Below the pieces are notes generated by a model. That model worked only from the letters and a program-made list of their open reading frames with translations. It did not search any database and was not told where the DNA came from. A program made the translations under genes and the position numbers. This document shows positions 23,328-32,362 of a stretch of 64,000 nt of DNA, piece by piece. Source of the DNA: Paenibacillus prosopidis (GTDB lineage Bacteria > Bacillota > Bacilli > Paenibacillales > Paenibacillaceae); contig NZ_QPJD01000004.1 of NCBI RefSeq assembly GCF_003337375.1, positions 288,866 to 352,865 on the forward strand, read 5' to 3'. Within the stretch, counting starts at the first letter, position 1; each line of letters opens with the position of its first letter.

Positions 23328-24890
23328 ATGTACAAGGTACTGATTGTGGATGACGAGTTTTTTGTGCGCAAAGGCTTGATCGGTTTGATGGCTTGGTCGA
23401 AGCTGCAATTTGAAATCTGCGGCGAAGCGGAAAACGGGAAGCAAGCGCTCGACCTTATCGAACGATTGACCCCGGATCTTGTCATCGTGGATATACGAAT
23501 GCCCGTGCTTGACGGTCTAGAGCTCATCCAAAAGGTGAAAGCGGAAGGCGAGCATCAACCGTTATTTATTATCTTAAGCGGGTACCCCGATTTCTCGTAT
23601 GCACAGCAAGCCTTCCGTTACGATGTGTCGGATTATATCCTGAAGCCGGTAGATGAACAGGAGCTTACAGCTACCTTAAAAAAAATAGCGAATATGTTGA
23701 ATCAAAAACAACTCTTATCGATAACGAGAGAAAAGCCTCTTGTCGAAACCGTCATCGAAAGCTTACTGCAGACCGAACCGAGTGAGCAGGTGATGGCGCG
23801 GATTGCCCATGCGTTGGAGCTTCCACTCTCCTCTTCCTATACGTATATCATTGCAGAAATTCAGGATGGGCTGCCTCAAGGGGAAATCGACTATTTTCCC
23901 GCGCTGCAAGCCTCTCTCCAGCGATATTTTCATCGCGAGGGACAACCTCTGCTTGTACATGTACGCGCGTACAATCAATATGGCTTTATTGTGCCTCAGT
24001 TGCTGGACGAGCAAAGCGAGACCGAGCGGACGAACTACGCCAAGCTGCTTGATATGCTGGAGAGAGAGCTTGCAACGACGATAGCTTTGTTTATTGGCCA
24101 TAAGGCAAGCCATTTAAAGCAGATCGCTCATTCCGGCTCCAGTGCCGAGGAATGCTTGAATTATCGTTTTGCCGCCGGCTTAAACGGCATCTTTATGGCA
24201 TCGGAGCTGCTAGAGCTGCCCTTATACTATTTTGATGTGGATGAAGAGCTGCACAGCAAGCTCATCTATGAGATTGAAGCGAATCGAAAGGATGGCTATA
24301 ACTCCGCTATTGATGCAATTTTTATTGTCTTTCAGGAGCGGCATTTCGCTCAAGGTGCCGTTACCAATACCATAAGGCGAAGTATGATTGCCATTATTAA
24401 TATCATCCGGCAGCTGGAAGGAGACGAGAAAGATCTGCGATGGCTGGACGAGTTGCTCCATTGGCAGATGAAATACCGCAATCTGAAGCAGCTAAAGCAT
24501 GTTTTCTTGCATTTTATAGGGGAAGCGGCTGAATACATCACGGAAAAGCGAGGCGAAAAGAGCGAAGGCAGTATCGAAAAAGTGAAAAAATATATCGACA
24601 GCCACTACAAAGAAAACATCTATCTGAAAGGGATTGCCGCCGAATTTCATATGAACCCGGTCTACCTCGGACAACTGTTTCGCAAAAATTACGGTGTTTA
24701 TTTCAATGAGTACATGCTGTCGCTTCGCATTGAGGAGGCAAAACGGCTGCTGCGGCAAACGAAAAAACGCATGTACGAGATCGCAGAGCTTGTAGGCTTT
24801 CAAAATGCCGATTATTTTGCCACCCAGTTTGAAAAGCTGGAGGACATGACGCCAACGGATTATCGCAATAAGATGACCGGTAAAAAATAA
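23328..24890 (+). CDS. Response regulator, YesN type, module B
   Basis: 520 residues. REC domain with 'IVDDEFF', phospho-acceptor Asp in 'LVIVDIRMPVLDGLEL' and Lys in 'YILKPVD'; a ~250-residue middle region; AraC-type DNA-binding end ('IAAEFHMNPVYLGQLFRKNY', 'IAELVGFQNADYFATQFEKL'). GGAGGAGG precedes the ATG. Followed after 14 bases by its kinase gene. In this module regulator and kinase come first and the importer follows, the reverse of module A. Confidence 0.93.
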   Translation: MYKVLIVDDEFFVRKGLIGLMAWSKLQFEICGEAENGKQALDLIERLTPDLVIVDIRMPVLDGLELIQKVKAEGEHQPLFIILSGYPDFSYAQQAFRYDVSDYILKPVDEQELTATLKKIANMLNQKQLLSITREKPLVETVIESLLQTEPSEQVMARIAHALELPLSSSYTYIIAEIQDGLPQGEIDYFPALQASLQRYFHREGQPLLVHVRAYNQYGFIVPQLLDEQSETERTNYAKLLDMLERELATTIALFIGHKASHLKQIAHSGSSAEECLNYRFAAGLNGIFMASELLELPLYYFDVDEELHSKLIYEIEANRKDGYNSAIDAIFIVFQERHFAQGAVTNTIRRSMIAIINIIRQLEGDEKDLRWLDELLHWQMKYRNLKQLKHVFLHFIGEAAEYITEKRGEKSEGSIEKVKKYIDSHYKENIYLKGIAAEFHMNPVYLGQLFRKNYGVYFNEYMLSLRIEEAKRLLRQTKKRMYEIAELVGFQNADYFATQFEKLEDMTPTDYRNKMTGKK

Positions 24891-24904
24891 GGAGGCTTCC
24901 CGTC

Positions 24905-26656
24905 GTGCTTAACTTTCGTTTTCATCATTTGAAGCTTCGAAACAAGCTGATCTTCATCTATATCGTATGCGTGTTCGTACCGATCGTACTGACTAACGTG
25001 ATGTTCTATCATGTAACAACCATTAACATAAAAAATCAGAAAACGGCAGATGCGGATCAAGCGATATCCCTATTGAAAGCCGAATTAGGGGCTGTCATTG
25101 ACGATGCGGCAGGCATTTCCTATCTGTATTCCATTGACAAGCAGCTCAACAATCATTTAAATATCGATCATGCGTCTCATGACCGCTATGTGGAGTCGCT
25201 GAATGCCATTTCGAATCTATTTAATCGAGCCGACAAGGAATACAAAATCATCAGCTCCATTGTCATTATGAGCGACAATCCGACGATACTTGCCTCGGAC
25301 CATATCATCAAACTCGAGGATGAGATGCGGAACACGGATTGGTATCATCAAATCAATAATATTAATAACAAATATCCGTATCTGTATGTGACGCCCGACA
25401 GTATCAGCGTCATTCAAAAGCTGTCCGATCTCAAGTTCGAGGCCTACGAGCATGTGATCAAGATCGACCTGAATATGAATTACATTACGCAATTGCTCGA
25501 TTTATCCAGCTTTGAGGGAGATTTTTACTTTCTGGATCCGACCGGTCAAGCGCGTTACGGCCGTCTGGCCAGCGGGCAACCGAGCGATCAGATCACAGCA
25601 GGACAGACACTGAGCCTCGACGAGATACGAAGACCGAATAAGGCGATCGTCATCGGTAAGCAATATCAGAACAATCGCTCTCTGGGCGGCTGGACGTTAT
25701 ACGGAGTCTTGGATGAAGAGAAGATCTTGTATGATGTAATGCAATCAGGACGGTTAATCCTTTGGTTTGCAGGGATTAATTTCATTGTGCCTACGATCGT
25801 GATCATGATTGTTTCCCGCTCGATCCATACGCGCACTCAAAACATCCTGAAGCACATGAAATCCGTAAAGGGCAAAAACTTCGCGAGGATTCCTTATAAT
25901 CGGGAACGGGACGAGGTGGGAGAGCTTGCAGTGGAATTCAACCGGATGAGCGAGCGAATCGAGAACCTGATCAATGATGTGTATGTAGCGGAGATACAGA
26001 AGAAAGAGCTGGAGCTGCGCCAAAGACAGGCCCAACTGCACGCGCTTCACAGTCAGATCAACCCGCATTTTTTATTCAATGCGCTGGAGACAATTCGGAT
26101 GCGGAGTCTGATGAAGGGCGAGACGCAGACGGCCAAGACGATTCAGAATATGGCGAAAATCTTTCGCAAATCGATTCTTTGGAAGCGAAGCTTCGTTACG
26201 ATTCGCGAGGAGCTAGAGCTGATGGAAAGCTTCCTGGAAATTCAGAAATACCGTTTCGACAGCAAGCTGGAGTTTCATATCGAGGTCGATCAATCCATTT
26301 TGGATGTTGAAATTCCGAAGATGGCATTCTTGCCGTTCGTCGAGAATGCAAGCATCCACGGGATCGAGAACATACCCGGCATCGGATATATTACGATTCA
26401 GATCGCGCAAGAGCAGGAACAGATCGTCTTCGCCATATCGGATAACGGGGTCGGCATCGCACAAGAGAAAATCGACGAGCTTCAACGCTACTTCCACGAG
26501 GATGATGCCATGGGCGATTCCATCGGCATGAAGAATGTCATGACGCGTCTAAAAATATGCTACGGAGAATCGTTCCATTTCGCGATTGTCAGCGTACCGA
26601 ATAACGGAACGCGGATCACGCTGCGATTGCCGATTACCCAAAAAGAGATGCCGTAA
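24905..26656 (+). CDS. Membrane sensor histidine kinase, YesM type, module B
   Basis: 583 residues, GTG start after AAGGAGG. Membrane segment near the N-terminus ('IFIYIVCVFVPIVLTNVMFY'-like), extracellular sensor to ~residue 280, second membrane segment ('LWFAGINFIVPTIVIMIVS'), HAMP, and kinase core with His in 'QINPHFLFNALETIRM', N-box 'FLPFVENASIHG', and 'SIGMKNVMTRL' in the place of the usual G-box. Partner of the regulator encoded just before it. A 114-bp gap with its own promoter signals separates it from the binding-protein gene. Confidence 0.93.
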   Translation: MLNFRFHHLKLRNKLIFIYIVCVFVPIVLTNVMFYHVTTINIKNQKTADADQAISLLKAELGAVIDDAAGISYLYSIDKQLNNHLNIDHASHDRYVESLNAISNLFNRADKEYKIISSIVIMSDNPTILASDHIIKLEDEMRNTDWYHQINNINNKYPYLYVTPDSISVIQKLSDLKFEAYEHVIKIDLNMNYITQLLDLSSFEGDFYFLDPTGQARYGRLASGQPSDQITAGQTLSLDEIRRPNKAIVIGKQYQNNRSLGGWTLYGVLDEEKILYDVMQSGRLILWFAGINFIVPTIVIMIVSRSIHTRTQNILKHMKSVKGKNFARIPYNRERDEVGELAVEFNRMSERIENLINDVYVAEIQKKELELRQRQAQLHALHSQINPHFLFNALETIRMRSLMKGETQTAKTIQNMAKIFRKSILWKRSFVTIREELELMESFLEIQKYRFDSKLEFHIEVDQSILDVEIPKMAFLPFVENASIHGIENIPGIGYITIQIAQEQEQIVFAISDNGVGIAQEKIDELQRYFHEDDAMGDSIGMKNVMTRLKICYGESFHFAIVSVPNNGTRITLRLPITQKEMP

Positions 26657-26672
26657 AACAAGTTCTTTACTA

Positions 26673-26701
26673 TTCAAAGACAGATCTAAGGTTTGCTATA
26701 T
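26673..26701 (+). promoter_or_regulatory. Promoter of the module B binding-protein gene
   Basis: TTCAAA (26673-26678), 17-base spacer, TATATA (26696-26701), ~70 bases before the start codon. The -35 is weak, as expected where a response regulator activates. Confidence 0.4.
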
Positions 26702-26728
26702 AACAATTATTTTCTTTTTCTTCTACAC

Positions 26729-26742
26729 TGAAAGTGCTTACA
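26729..26742 (+). promoter_or_regulatory. Candidate catabolite-responsive element before the module B binding protein
   Basis: TGAAAGTGCTTACA matches nine of ten fixed positions of TGNAANCGNWWNCA (C7 is T). It lies in the leader, ~20-35 bases downstream of the expected transcription start, where CcpA would act as a roadblock. Confidence 0.4.
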
Positions 26743-26770
26743 ACATTGCGAAAAAGAAAGGGGAACTGAA

Positions 26771-28483
26771 ATGCGCAACAAAAGATGGCTGCAAATCAGC
26801 CTAGCCGTGCTAACGGCCGCAGCACTCCTCCTTGCAGGCTGCTCGTCGAATAATGGCGAAGGAGGGGAAACAAACAACAAGAACAATACGAACACCAGCA
26901 CCGCGACCAACGACAAGACCGGAGAGGTCAGTAAAGACCCGGTCACCTTCAGTTACTTCGCATTCGGATCGAATAACGACGTACTGGCAAGCGAAACAAC
27001 GATCGGCAAGATCCTCCAAGAACAAACAGGCGTCGATTGGAAAATGGAGTTTGTTGTCGGCGATCCGAGCACTAAGGCCGGCGTTATGATTGCTGGAGGC
27101 GAATATCCCGATGTTATCTCTCCGGTGGGCGAGCTTGCCAAGCTCCTGGATGCAGAAGCGTTAATCCCGCTTAATGATCTGATCGAGCAGCATGGTCCTA
27201 ACATCAAACGCGTGTATGGCCCTTATATGGACAAGATCACGCATGAAGACGGGAACATCTATATCCTGCCTTTCACGGCCAATGTCGGTGGTTACTTGAC
27301 GGAACCAGATGCGGGCAGCAACATCTGGATTCAACGCAGAGTACTGAAAGAATTCGGCTATCCGAAAGTAAAGACACTCGATCAATACTTCGATCTAATC
27401 GAGAAATATCAGGCTAAGTATCCTACCGTAGATGGAAAAGATACGATCGGCTACGCTACATTCGCAGGCGAACCTGGTCAATTCTACACGATCACGAATG
27501 CCCCTATGCATCTGGCCGGATATCCGAACGACGGCAACGTCATGGTTGACCTGGAGACGCACGAAGCCAAGCTGTACCAGGGAACCGATTACGAGAAGCA
27601 ATGGCTGCAATCGCTGAATGAAATGTACGTGAAAGGCTTGGTCGATCCGGAGAGCTTCACAGCTAACGGAGACCAATTCATGGCTAAGCTGACTTCCGGC
27701 CGCGTGCTCGGATTCAGCGGCTACATCTGGCAGATCGGAAATGCGATCAACAACCTGAAGACAGCCGGCAATGATGATCTGCGTTATGTATCGCTTCCAA
27801 TCGTATTTGACGAGAGCATTACAGATGCCTACATGGATCCGCCTTCCTTCGTCAACAACCGCGGCCTCGGCATCAGCGTAAGCGCCAAGGATCCGGTTCG
27901 CATCATTCAATATTGGGATAATCTGCTGACGGACGAGAACCAGAAGCTAATCCAATGGGGTGAAGAAGGCGTCACCTACTCTGTGAACGAAGAAGGCCGT
28001 TTCGTCATGAGTGAAGAGCAATTGGCTAATCGCAACGATAACGACTTCAAACGCAAGTACGGCTGGGCTTACTTCGATTATGAATGGCCGCGTTACGGCA
28101 ACAACTCCGTGTACGAGGACGGCAATGCGCATGTGCCGTTCAGCCAACCTGAGGTAGCGGACGTCAATTATACAGATGGCGACCGGACGCTACTTGAAGC
28201 TTACGGCATCGATACATTCTCCGGTTTCTTCGCGAAGCCTGTGGAAAGACCGTGGTATCCGGCTTGGAGTATCGAGAAGCCGCAAGGTTCCCCTGAAGAT
28301 ATCTTTAATCAGAAGGCCGGAGATCTTCAGCGGAAGTATTATCCGAAGCTGGTACTCGCTTCCGAAGGTCAGTTCGAATCCGTCTGGGCTGAATATCTCG
28401 AAGACTTCGGCAAACTGGATGCCGCCGGCTTCGAAGCATTCATGACCGCCAAGGTGAAGGATCGCGTCGCAGGAAAATGGTAA
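26771..28483 (+). CDS. Extracellular sugar-binding lipoprotein, module B
   Basis: 570 residues. Lipoprotein signal with lipobox Leu-Ala-Gly-Cys (Cys ~23), an Asn/Thr/Gly-rich linker, then an LplA-type solute-binding domain rich in Trp and Tyr ('VERPWYPAWSIEKPQG', 'YFDYEWPRYGNNS'), consistent with stacking against sugar rings. AAAGGGG lies upstream of the ATG. Codon use is visibly more biased to a narrow set than in neighbours, suggesting high expression. Followed by a perfect stem-loop and the two permease genes. Confidence 0.92.
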   Translation: MRNKRWLQISLAVLTAAALLLAGCSSNNGEGGETNNKNNTNTSTATNDKTGEVSKDPVTFSYFAFGSNNDVLASETTIGKILQEQTGVDWKMEFVVGDPSTKAGVMIAGGEYPDVISPVGELAKLLDAEALIPLNDLIEQHGPNIKRVYGPYMDKITHEDGNIYILPFTANVGGYLTEPDAGSNIWIQRRVLKEFGYPKVKTLDQYFDLIEKYQAKYPTVDGKDTIGYATFAGEPGQFYTITNAPMHLAGYPNDGNVMVDLETHEAKLYQGTDYEKQWLQSLNEMYVKGLVDPESFTANGDQFMAKLTSGRVLGFSGYIWQIGNAINNLKTAGNDDLRYVSLPIVFDESITDAYMDPPSFVNNRGLGISVSAKDPVRIIQYWDNLLTDENQKLIQWGEEGVTYSVNEEGRFVMSEEQLANRNDNDFKRKYGWAYFDYEWPRYGNNSVYEDGNAHVPFSQPEVADVNYTDGDRTLLEAYGIDTFSGFFAKPVERPWYPAWSIEKPQGSPEDIFNQKAGDLQRKYYPKLVLASEGQFESVWAEYLEDFGKLDAAGFEAFMTAKVKDRVAGKW

Positions 28484-28516
28484 GACACAGCTTCTGAATA
28501 GTCATGTAAACAACCC

Positions 28517-28544
28517 GTGAAAAGTGAAGCCATTCACTTTTCAC
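28517..28544 (+). terminator. Perfect 12-bp stem-loop after the module B binding-protein gene
   Basis: GTGAAAAGTGAA and TTCACTTTTCAC flank a GCCA loop. It lies 33 bases after the binding-protein stop and ~50 before the permease start. No U-run follows, so 3'-end stabilisation is as likely as partial termination. Confidence 0.7.
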
Positions 28545-28596
28545 ATCTAATTATGAGAGAGACAAAAAAGATTTTGCCGGAAGGGAGACGGATCGG

Positions 28597-29556
28597 GTGG
28601 AGAAACATACCGTGCAGCTGACAGGATCGACTTCTGACGATTCGCGCCTAAGAGCCTATTTCAAAGCATTATCCAAGCAGAAAATGTTGATGCTGATGTC
28701 GCTGCCTTTTCTTGCGTGGGTGATCGTATTCAAATATGTTCCGCTCTGGGGCTGGACGATTGCCTTTCAAAAATACAGGCTTGGCAGAGATATATTCGAC
28801 CAGGCTTGGACGGGATTGGATAACTTCAAGTTTTTGTTTCAGGAAGAACAGTTTTACCTAGTCTTGCGCAATACACTCGTGATGAGCTCTATTAATCTTG
28901 TGCTGGGATTCGTTACAGCAATTGTTTTAGCTCTTCTCCTGAATGAGCTACGTAGAATCTACTTCAAGCGGACGGTGCAGACGATCAGTTATTTGCCGCA
29001 TTTCATCTCGTGGGTCGTTGCCGCTAATATCGTCCAGACAGCGCTTGCCCCGGAAGGGATTTTCAACGTATTGCTCCTCCAATTCAATATCATCGATAAG
29101 CCCATCTTGTGGCTCGGAGTGGGCGAATATTTCTGGGGAATTCTTGGCGTGACGGAAGTGTGGAAGAACGTCGGATGGAATACGATTATCTACTTGGCCG
29201 CCATTACGACGATTGATCCTACGCAGTATGAAGCAGCCGAGATCGACGGCGCGTCGCGCTTGCAACGAATGTGGCATATTACTCTTCCAGGCATGAAGCC
29301 TGTCATTGTCATCTTGCTCATTATGAATCTGGGCCATATCCTGGAGTCCGGGTTCGAGCCGCAGTACTTGCTTGGTAATGGCATGAATGTTGAATATTCG
29401 GAAAACCTTGATATTTTCGTGTTGAAATACGGGATACAAATGAATAACTATGGATTGGCGACGGCAGCCGGCATGTTCAAAACCGTGGTCAGCTTCATCT
29501 TCCTTATCGTTGCCAACAACCTTGCCAAACGGCTTGGCGAAAACAGATTGTACTAG
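28597..29556 (+). CDS. ABC sugar permease, LplB/YteP type, module B
   Basis: 319 residues, GTG start after GGAAGGGAG. Six membrane segments beginning 'LMLMSLPFLAWVIVFKYVPL', EAA loop 'YEAAEIDGASRLQRMWHITL', family ending 'LAKRLGENRLY'. Pairs with the next gene, whose reading frame begins directly after its stop codon. Confidence 0.93.
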   Translation: MEKHTVQLTGSTSDDSRLRAYFKALSKQKMLMLMSLPFLAWVIVFKYVPLWGWTIAFQKYRLGRDIFDQAWTGLDNFKFLFQEEQFYLVLRNTLVMSSINLVLGFVTAIVLALLLNELRRIYFKRTVQTISYLPHFISWVVAANIVQTALAPEGIFNVLLLQFNIIDKPILWLGVGEYFWGILGVTEVWKNVGWNTIIYLAAITTIDPTQYEAAEIDGASRLQRMWHITLPGMKPVIVILLIMNLGHILESGFEPQYLLGNGMNVEYSENLDIFVLKYGIQMNNYGLATAAGMFKTVVSFIFLIVANNLAKRLGENRLY

Positions 29557-29574
29557 ATGAAAGGCGGCGGTACG

Positions 29575-30489
29575 ATGTTAAAAACTAAATCAGCTCAATA
29601 TTCTTCGGTCGGCGATAGAATCTTCGATGTTTGCAATTACTGCTTCATGATTTTTTTGGTCATCATCACGTTGTATCCCTTCATCAATATGTTTGCCTTG
29701 TCGTTTAACGATGCGAACGACTCCATTCGAGGTGACATCTATTTTTGGCCGCGCGAATGGACACTTCGAAATTATGAGTATGTGTTCAATGAATCCAACG
29801 TGTTCTTTGCGACCTTCATTTCCGCAGCAAGGACGATCGTCGGGACAATCATTTCCGTATTTTGTACAGCGATGCTGGCCTATGCGATTAGTCGTCCCGA
29901 ATATAAATTGAAGAAATTTGTATCCATTACTTTCATTTTTACGATGTACTTCAGCGGCGGCTTGATTCCTGGCTATCTGCTCATTAAAGAGCTCGGTATG
30001 CTGAACAGCTTCTGGGTATACATTATTCCGGGCATTATCGGCGTATTCAATATGATTGTCATTCGTTCCTTCATTGAAGGCTTGCCGGAGGGGATTATGG
30101 AATCGGCTAAAATCGATGGAGCCGGAGACTTTACCACATTTGCGCGCATCGTGCTTCCGCTGACCGTACCGGCTCTTGCTACGGTGTCTCTGTTCGTAGC
30201 GGTATTCCAGTGGAACTCCTGGTTTGACGTATTCCTGTACAACTCTTCACGGCTTGATCTAAGTACCTTGCAGTATGAACTGATGAAGGTGTTGTCCACA
30301 TCAAGCACGAGTACAGACGGCTCGGCGGCCGATGCCTATGCCAATGCGCAGGGCAATGTGACGATGGTAACGCCGACATCGGTTCGCGCAACGATGACGA
30401 TCGTTGCCAGTGTACCAATTATTATGGTCTATCCGTTGCTGCAGAAGTATTTTGTCAAAGGGATGGTCATTGGCGGTGTGAAAGGTTAA
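29575..30489 (+). CDS. ABC sugar permease, LplC/YtcP type, module B
   Basis: About 304 residues. An ATG occurs directly after the upstream stop at 29557, but AAAGGCGG inside the first codons fits the ATG at 29575 better, giving the usual short N-terminus. Six membrane segments, EAA loop 'MESAKIDGAGDFTTFARIVL', and the family ending 'YFVKGMVIGGVKG'. Last gene of importer module B; no strong terminator directly follows on this strand. Confidence 0.92.
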   Translation: MLKTKSAQYSSVGDRIFDVCNYCFMIFLVIITLYPFINMFALSFNDANDSIRGDIYFWPREWTLRNYEYVFNESNVFFATFISAARTIVGTIISVFCTAMLAYAISRPEYKLKKFVSITFIFTMYFSGGLIPGYLLIKELGMLNSFWVYIIPGIIGVFNMIVIRSFIEGLPEGIMESAKIDGAGDFTTFARIVLPLTVPALATVSLFVAVFQWNSWFDVFLYNSSRLDLSTLQYELMKVLSTSSTSTDGSAADAYANAQGNVTMVTPTSVRATMTIVASVPIIMVYPLLQKYFVKGMVIGGVKG

Positions 30490-30762
30490 GGGGAATGGAT
30501 GCGTTCGTGCATGTGAGCACCAGCGGTTAGATCCCCTAAATTCGGAGACTTGCCAAAGTATGCTTAGATCTCGTAGTATTGCTTCGAAAATGGCTAGTTT
30601 TCGTCCATCCGTTTTACTCGTGTTTCAAGATTCTGTCGTACAATTCAGCAGGTCGGCAACGCGTGGCGAACTACTGTAAAATATGCCTCACTCAGTCCGG
30701 CGGAATGGTCGACTTCGATTACCTTCGTTATATCCGGCCATGATAAATTATGATGAACCACA
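30490..30762. other. Gene-free stretch after module B
   Basis: I see no gene, repeat or strong terminator here. Several short frames exist but none has a ribosome site or recognisable content. Confidence 0.4.
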
Positions 30763-30793
30763 AACAGACCCAATCTTTCGAATTGGGTCTGTT
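30763..30793 (-). terminator. Hairpin between module B and the esterase pseudogene
   Basis: AACAGACCCAAT and ATTGGGTCTGTT form a perfect 12-base stem with a seven-base loop. The tail is somewhat U-rich only on the minus strand (TTTGTGGTT), so it most likely served the esterase gene; it may also stop module B transcripts. Confidence 0.55.
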
Positions 30794-30860
30794 ACCACGA
30801 TTGCCCGCTTAACTCGCTTCCTTCCGGCTTTTAATCAGATTAAGGTAGCATCTCCCTAGA

Positions 30861-31563
30861 TTAGACTTCGAGTTCGCTCTTCGCCCCTCCTTTCCCAAAT
30901 GACAGACGGGCAAAATGGTACGCGCCGTTGTTCCAAACGTTGAAATCATGAACGCCGTCTTTAATAGGTGGCCCTATGCGTACGGTTGTATTCGACGGCT
31001 TCCGGAGACGTCTCTCTTATATTTGCATACGTCTTGAATGCGGATTCAATGAACGGGATCAAGTCGTATCTCAGCTCATAATCGAAATAGTAGAACCCCA
31101 GCATGTTGGTCCCTTCGGTATTGAAAGTACGATCCGTCCAGTCATGTGAGCTTCTTCCATTCGGCATAACGACAATGACCGGTTTAATATCACCGTTCGC
31201 TACAAGATTGTCCAATATATTGAACAAGATAGGATTGCCGCCCTCACTCCCGCTGCCTCGTAACCATTCGTATTCGTCTCCGCCTACTCCGTGAAGCAAG
31301 TACAACACATTGTAACGGGTATCCGGATCACGCTCGTCGTAACCCGCCGGGAGATAGACGCTGCAGGATTTCATGATCGCCTCTCCACTAACCGTGGCTC
31401 TTCCCGCTTCCCGGACATCGATAGGGCGATCCGTCACGAGTTGCCGAGACAGGTCGATATAATTTTTCACCGGATAAGCAACCTCTCGAACCGAGCCTTG
31501 CTTTCCGGTTGTAGCCGCACTCATGTACGCGGCGGGAATTTCCGTTCCCACTAAGTCCGTCAT
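30861..31563 (-). pseudogene. Carbohydrate esterase (CE1-like) with internal deletion of the active site
   Basis: The first ~195 residues are a normal alpha/beta-hydrolase esterase N-terminal half ('CSVYLPAGYDERD', 'YNVLYLLHGVGGDEYEWL', 'KPVIVVMPNGRSSHDWTD'). After 'EYNRTHRA' the family continues into the nucleophile elbow GLSMGG, but here the frame meets TAA at 30966. In another frame the gene's own C-terminus follows at once ('IKDGVHDFNVWNNGAYHF', ending 'KSELEV' at a stop, 30861-30863). About 80 residues, including the catalytic Ser, are lost by an out-of-frame deletion. Related enzymes free acetyl or feruloyl groups from xylan and pectin. Confidence 0.8.
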
Positions 31564-31654
31564 CGTTCACCCTCACTTCCAATATAATAGTGCCCGCCTT
31601 ATATGCCGCCGTCATATCGTACGGATTCCGCCTTGAGATACTCCTTTGTTATGG

Positions 31655-31800
31655 TAGCCTAGATCGTCGTCCAATACGATTCAACGTTCGTGCGGTCCCA
31701 GCACTTCCCACGACCCGGATCGTGTCGCAAGCCATCGATGTCGAAACGCTGTAGTTTCGGCAATTCATTCGTGCGATGTTCCGTCATCTGCCCCTCCACT
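31655..31800 (-). other. Coding-like debris, unidentified
   Basis: The minus strand reads without stops as 'MTEHRTNELPKLQRFDIDGL', 'RHDPGRGKCWDRTNVESYW', which looks like genuine protein sequence, but there is no intact gene and I cannot name the family. Bordered by the esterase and SGNH pseudogenes. Confidence 0.3.
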
Positions 31801-31990
31801 TCTTCGTTTCAAGAATGTTCGCCGGACGGACTCCGGCAGTTCCTTCCCACAGTGTAGCGCTTCCATTTGCAGTCAACAACCTGTCGATCGGTGGATGATT
31901 GATCTTCATCCTTCTTAGACAACTATCTTTTGACGGGTTTCAAGTACGCACGATTCGTAATAAGATAAGCAGATTATGCTAAACACGGCC

Positions 31991-32215
31991 TGCTACGCCT
32001 ATCGGTCTTATGTGGACTTTAAACAAGATTTGGCAGAAATGGGGGCGATCACGTTCGCCTGGTCAAAGCTGGAGTGGGCGGCACGCTCTCGGAGCTGGGA
32101 ATGATCCGTTACGAGCGGGATGTGCTTCGAGACGGATAGATTCAGCCGGACATCGTTATTGTGGAGTTTGCCGTCAATGACGCCGATGACGAGACGAACG
32201 GCGTCGCTACCAGCG
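31991..32215 (+). pseudogene. SGNH/GDSL hydrolase fragment with nonsense codon and frameshift
   Basis: Reads 'CYAYRSYVDFKQDLAEMG', shifts frame near 32040, then 'DHVRLVKAGVGGTLSELGMI', 'RYERDVLRDG', TAG at 32137-32139, 'IQPDIVIVEFAVNDADDETN'. The GVGG and EFAVND blocks are the Gly and Asn blocks of SGNH esterases. The first GDS block and the C-terminal DxxH block are gone. Opposite strand to most neighbours. Confidence 0.75.
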
Positions 32216-32362
32216 CCGGCAAAACCATGTTTTTAAAAGCTGGCTTATCCTGTATATACAAAAATAAATGATTCCCCTTGCAAGTAGTGCCACAAATATG
32301 GTCTAACGGCTCGAGCGGCCTGAGTTCTATAGATGGCTTCGCCGTTCTTCTTCACGAAAGCT

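Noticed and set aside
31388..31615. 75-codon minus-strand frame overlapping the esterase start
   Set aside because: Its beginning looks a little protein-like ('ILEVRVNDDGLSGNGNS') but it overlaps the esterase in another frame and has no family I can name.
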